A DNA stretch of 9,542 nucleotides from Candidatus Poribacteria bacterium (GTDB lineage: Bacteria > Poribacteria > WGA-4E > GCA-2687025), in assembly GCA_002687025.1 (NCBI GenBank), contig NYZG01000366.1:1-9542 (forward strand), in the 5' to 3' direction. The stretch's first letter is position 1, and each line of letters begins with the position of its first letter. A model generated the notes under the pieces. That model saw nothing but the letters and a program-made list of their open reading frames with translations, was not told where the DNA came from and ran no database searches. The translations under genes and the position numbers were made by a program. Below are positions 7,031 through 9,542 of this stretch, one piece after another.

Positions 7031-7063
7031 ATGTCATCCCGAGGAGCGCAGCGACAAAGGAGT
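7031..7063. repeat. REP-like dispersed repeat, single arm
   Basis: The sequence ATGTCATCCCGAGGAGCGCA and the following GCGACAAAGGAG closely match a short motif (GTCATCCCGAG...GCGCAGCGA.GAAGGA type) that I know as a frequent dispersed, often palindromic, intergenic repeat in diverse bacteria. Only one arm is seen; the complementary arm is not in the window. Read on the minus strand it gives the spurious peptide FVAALLGMTS, a familiar artefact in annotations. Its role is unknown, and it is likely non-coding. Confidence 0.5.
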
Positions 7064-7188
7064 TCGCGCGGTGGCTGACGTTCGCGCTACCCGCGACCAC
7101 GACATGCTGCCCTCCGCAGCTTGGTCCGATGGCAAGGCCATCGCGCGTAGGGAATGCCCGTGCTGAATGCGCCGGGCGTAAGACTTAG

Positions 7189-7392
7189 CAGTTGGGCATA
7201 GCCTGCATACGGTCGCCGCGCCCGCTTGCCCCGACCGAGGCCCGCACCGTCGAGAACAAGCTCTGGGGCACGTCTTCGCAGTGGGACAAGATGCTCGATG
7301 GAACCATAGGGACGGAAGCGGGCGCCGGGCCGTACCGGATACGCATGCACGTGGACGGCTCGCCCGTGGGGACCAGGACATTCTCGGCATAA
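7189..7392 (+). pseudogene. Probable 3' remnant of a degraded gene
   Basis: An open frame of about 67 codons runs from just after an in-frame TAG (7186-7188) to TAA 7390-7392. It has no ATG near its beginning (only TTG 7192) and no ribosome site, but the last ~50 codons have strong third-position GC bias, as in real genes here. The end reads like a beta-rich domain terminus (GPYRIRMHVDGSPVGTRTFS), similar in style to Ig-like or carbohydrate-binding repeats. I infer the C-terminal piece of a lost protein. A small real gene is the alternative. It stops 8 bp from the ftsY stop codon on the other strand. Confidence 0.4.
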
Positions 7393-7400
7393 CTCGGCGT

Positions 7401-8696
7401 CTAGGAGTCCTCCGCCGCCAACAGCGCGTCCACGAACGCTGCGCCGTCAAAGTCGCGCAGATCGTCGATCTGTTCCCCGATGCCGATCAGCTTGACGGGT
7501 ATGTCGAGCTCGTGCCGCACCGCGATGACGACGCCGCCCTTCGCGCTACTGTCTAGCTTCGTCAGCGCGATACCGGTCACCGGGGTGATCTGGCTGAACT
7601 GCCGCGCCTGCTCGACGGCGTTCTGACCCGTCGTGGCGTCCAGAACGAGCAACACCTCGTGCGGCGCTCCCTCGACCTCGCGCGTCGCGACCCGGTTGAT
7701 CTTCTCCAGCTCTTGCATCAGGTTCTTCTTCGTGTGCAAGCGCCCGGCGGTGTCGATAATCAGGACATCGGCTTTCCGAGCGTTCGCGGCGTGCACAGCG
7801 TCGTATACGACCGACGCCGCGTCGGAGCCCTGCTCCTGACTAATCAGGTCGGCGCCGGCCCGCTGGGCCCAAACCTCTAGCTGCTCGATCGCGGCCGCTC
7901 GGAACGTGTCGCCCGCGGCGATGACGACCTTCTTGCCCTCGCCCGTCCAGCGCGCGGCGAGTTTCCCAATCGTGGTCGTCTTCCCGACGCCGTTGACGCC
8001 CACGACCAACAGCACAAACGGCTTCGCGGTCTCGATATCGACGGAGCTGTCGTCGCCTCCGACGATGGCCTCGATTTCGCTTCGCAGCAGCGGCTGAAGC
8101 TCGGCGGCGTCACGCAGTTGACGGCCGGCGGCCTCGTCGCGCAGGCGCTGCACGAGATGCATCGTCGTCGCGATGCCCACGTCAGCCTGGATGAGGACCT
8201 CCTCGAGCTCTTCGAGCAGGTCTTCGTCGATGGCGCGACCGATGCTGAGCAGCGCGGACACCTGGCGTGTCAGTGTCGCGCGCGTCTTCGAGAGGCCGTC
8301 CATGAGACGGCGGAGGAATCCGCGCTTCTCGGGCGACTCCAAGGGCATGCCCTCGGACGTCACTGCGGGTAGGTCGGCCGCAGGCGCTTCCTCGGAGTCT
8401 GCTGCGTCCGGGACGATGTCCTCGGCCCCCGGCGCGGCCTCGACCGTGTCAGGGCCGGCATCTGGACCCGCCGGCGGGGCCGATTCCAAGTCGTCCTCCC
8501 GGCCTCCGGGCCCCTTTGGCTGCGGCTCTCTCTCGGCGGCCTCTTCCTCTTCCAGGGGGGTCGGCCTCTCGGGCTCGGTCGATTCGGCCGACTCCTCGGT
8601 CGGATCGAGCTCGTCGGGCGTCTGCGCGGCCTTCGACTCCCTCCCTGGTGTGGCCTTGGACGGCGTCGGCTTGCGGCGAAAGAGATTGCGGAACAT
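7401..8696 (-). CDS. ftsY: Signal recognition particle receptor FtsY
   Basis: FtsY is the SRP-family GTPase that docks ribosome-nascent-chain-SRP complexes at the inner membrane and hands them to SecYEG. From ATG 8696 the product is 431 residues. It starts MFRNLFRRK, a basic amphipathic start typical of FtsY, followed by an acidic, low-complexity A domain to about residue 125. The N domain comes next, then the G domain with P-loop GVNGVGKTT (233-241), DTFRAAA, DTAGR (315-319) and TKLD (379-382), ending at a TAG. FtsY rather than Ffh is shown by the acidic extension, the absence of a Met-rich M domain and LLVLDATTGQNA. An ATG three codons upstream (8705) is possible; 8696 is preferred because GGGA sits 8 nt before it. 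The gene stands alone, converging with the phosphotriesterase-like gene, with no rnc, smc or ffh next to it. Confidence 0.95.
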   Translation of the reverse strand: MFRNLFRRKPTPSKATPGRESKAAQTPDELDPTEESAESTEPERPTPLEEEEAAEREPQPKGPGGREDDLESAPPAGPDAGPDTVEAAPGAEDIVPDAADSEEAPAADLPAVTSEGMPLESPEKRGFLRRLMDGLSKTRATLTRQVSALLSIGRAIDEDLLEELEEVLIQADVGIATTMHLVQRLRDEAAGRQLRDAAELQPLLRSEIEAIVGGDDSSVDIETAKPFVLLVVGVNGVGKTTTIGKLAARWTGEGKKVVIAAGDTFRAAAIEQLEVWAQRAGADLISQEQGSDAASVVYDAVHAANARKADVLIIDTAGRLHTKKNLMQELEKINRVATREVEGAPHEVLLVLDATTGQNAVEQARQFSQITPVTGIALTKLDSSAKGGVVIAVRHELDIPVKLIGIGEQIDDLRDFDGAAFVDALLAAEDS

Positions 8697-8832
8697 CCAG
8701 AGCATCCCGGGTTGTGGCGACTGACGTCCCTGCGTAGTCGGGCGCCCGCAGGCGTAGGCGAGACGACTGAACGGTGGGAGATGCCCGCGCCATAGTCAAG
8801 CCATTCACGCCCTCCGTCGTATGGCGCCGACA

Positions 8833-8861
8833 TTGACAGGCACGGCGCCTCCCCATATCAT
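8833..8861 (+). promoter_or_regulatory. Near-consensus sigma70 promoter
   Basis: TTGACA (8833-8838), a 17-nt spacer and TATCAT (8856-8861) match the vegetative consensus at 11 of 12 positions, which is notable in GC-rich DNA. Transcription would begin near 8868, leaving a leader of about 85 nt before the ATG at 8954. It points away from ftsY and toward the partial gene that follows. Confidence 0.7.
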
Positions 8862-8953
8862 CGTTACCATGAACTGCACAGATTTGAGCGAAGGGCTCGC
8901 CGCGTTTTCGCCGCTCGGAGCCCCAGTGCGCATCCACGAGAGAGTTTTCACGA

Positions 8954-9542
8954 ATGCCCAGTTCGTACGGCCGCGTGTCGGTTGTTCGACGCGGACCGCA
9001 GGTTACGGTACAGAACGCACAACTTCAGATCACGTACGACCTGTCAGAGGGACTTTGGAGCTACGCTAACGCAGAAGGCCAAGCGCTGATCCGAGGCGTC
9101 TGCGCCCGATGGAGCCTCGAGGGCGGTGGCGCCGGCGCCACATCCGATCCGTGCGACCGCTCCTTCCACGCGGAGCCGGCGCACAGCGATGTCCATGGGG
9201 CCGGCGTCGAGTTAGTGTTCACCCATTCGGCCAAAGGTCAGGACGTCGTCGCCGAGCTGTCGTTGAGCGTCTACGAGGCCGTACCGTTCGCGGTCATACA
9301 GGCCCGCGTTCGCAACGCCGGCCGACGGGCGTTTCGCGTGGCGCGCCTATACCTCATCGACGTCCCCAACTCGGAAACGCAGGCCACCTCAGGCATTCAG
9401 TTGGACAGCTCCCCGACGGACTGTCTAGCTCATTTCACCGGATCCCTCTACATGGCCCACGGCGCGCGTCCCATCCAGAGGGACGCCGTCTTCCCGGACG
9501 AGCTTACGGACGAGCCCATATCCGACGGACTCATTTACACCA
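8954..9542 (+). CDS. Hypothetical protein, possible GH36-like glycosidase N-terminal domain (3' end outside window)
   Basis: An open frame of 196 codons runs off the window end from ATG 8954, the first in-frame start after a TGA at 8885. A weak GAGAGAG ribosome site ends 9 nt upstream. There is no signal peptide or membrane segment. The sequence is beta-rich. An opening like VQNAQLQITYDLSEGLWSYAN, then ALIRGVCARW and later LSVYEAVPFAVIQARVRNAG, recalls the N-terminal beta-sandwich of GH36-type alpha-galactosidases and related TIM-barrel glycosidases, in which a plain comparison of the substrate-binding strand with a DLS.G.W.. pattern occurs. No catalytic residues fall within the window, so the enzyme class is only a suggestion. 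The gene is probably expressed from the strong promoter at 8833-8861. Confidence 0.6.
   Translation, partial: MPSSYGRVSVVRRGPQVTVQNAQLQITYDLSEGLWSYANAEGQALIRGVCARWSLEGGGAGATSDPCDRSFHAEPAHSDVHGAGVELVFTHSAKGQDVVAELSLSVYEAVPFAVIQARVRNAGRRAFRVARLYLIDVPNSETQATSGIQLDSSPTDCLAHFTGSLYMAHGARPIQRDAVFPDELTDEPISDGLIYT

Larger units (their letters stand above)
6947..7400. other. Gene-poor region between converging genes
   Basis: No intact gene is convincing in these 454 bases, though the flanking genes converge on it. It contains a repeated ten-mer CCCGGCGCGC (6957-6966 and 6990-6999), a GTGTGG/CCACAC inverted repeat (7004-7009 with 7024-7029), a REP-like arm (7031-7063), a perfect 7-bp hairpin with an AAG loop (7127-7143) and a gene remnant (7189-7392). 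None of the stems has a T tract, so no terminator can be assigned to either neighbour. Confidence 0.6.

Noticed and set aside
7034..7450. Minus-strand frames across the gap between ftsY and the hydrolase gene
   Set aside because: They overlap the end of ftsY and the repeat arm, have Ser/Arg-rich composition and no ribosome site; the peptide parts match the usual false translation of the repeat.
806..8870. ATGGTAACG at 806-814 and its reverse complement at 8862-8870, both near promoters
   Set aside because: Nine-base matches are common by chance in a window of this size, and the two copies lie at different offsets and in opposite orientation relative to the promoters.
8869..9069. Leaderless small frame starting at the predicted transcription start
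   Set aside because: The ATG is at the right place, but the peptide is not gene-like and overlaps the better-supported frame from 8954.

Overview
The window comes from a GC-rich (roughly 60-65 % by eye) bacterial chromosome with tight Shine-Dalgarno-led genes and a strong G/C preference at third codon positions. I cannot place the organism reliably. The type 2 isoleucyl-tRNA synthetase, a phosphotriesterase-family hydrolase and a partial glycosidase-like gene would fit an uncultured environmental lineage, but that is a guess. The content is mostly core metabolism: arginine and leucine synthesis, isoleucine charging and membrane protein targeting. There are no signs of phage, CRISPR, integron or transposase genes.

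Layout: argH (arginine biosynthesis) runs leftward off the window from 694. It is divided from the rightward ileS-leuA unit by a 424-bp region, 695-1118. ileS (1119-4433) and leuA (4423-5964) overlap by 11 bp and are almost certainly co-transcribed. A short GC hairpin follows, then a phosphotriesterase-like metal hydrolase gene (6026-6946). Positions 6947-7400 hold no intact gene, only a REP-like repeat arm and what looks like the 3' remnant of a dead gene. ftsY (SRP receptor) runs leftward at 7401-8696. A near-consensus promoter at 8833-8861 then drives a rightward gene cut off by the window end; its N-terminal region resembles the beta-sandwich of GH36-type glycosidases.

The most interesting element lies in the argH-ileS gap. 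An unlisted 48-codon reading frame (882-1028) encodes a peptide with 5 Ile and 3 Leu in the 17 residues 22-38 and no Val there. It uses ATA, ATT and CTT codons that the neighbouring genes mostly avoid. It lies between a good promoter (787-815) and a 17-bp intrinsic terminator (1049-1087), which itself precedes the ileS start. A 9-bp hairpin spans the Ile/Leu run exactly, and a competing antiterminator can be drawn by hand. This has the architecture of ribosome-mediated transcription attenuation, sensing Ile and Leu to control a unit that makes IleRS (uses Ile) and LeuA (commits carbon to Leu).

Second, the IleRS carries GVHH at the class I HIGH position. This is the swapped GXHH signature known in a subset of type 2 IleRS and linked to extreme mupirocin resistance.
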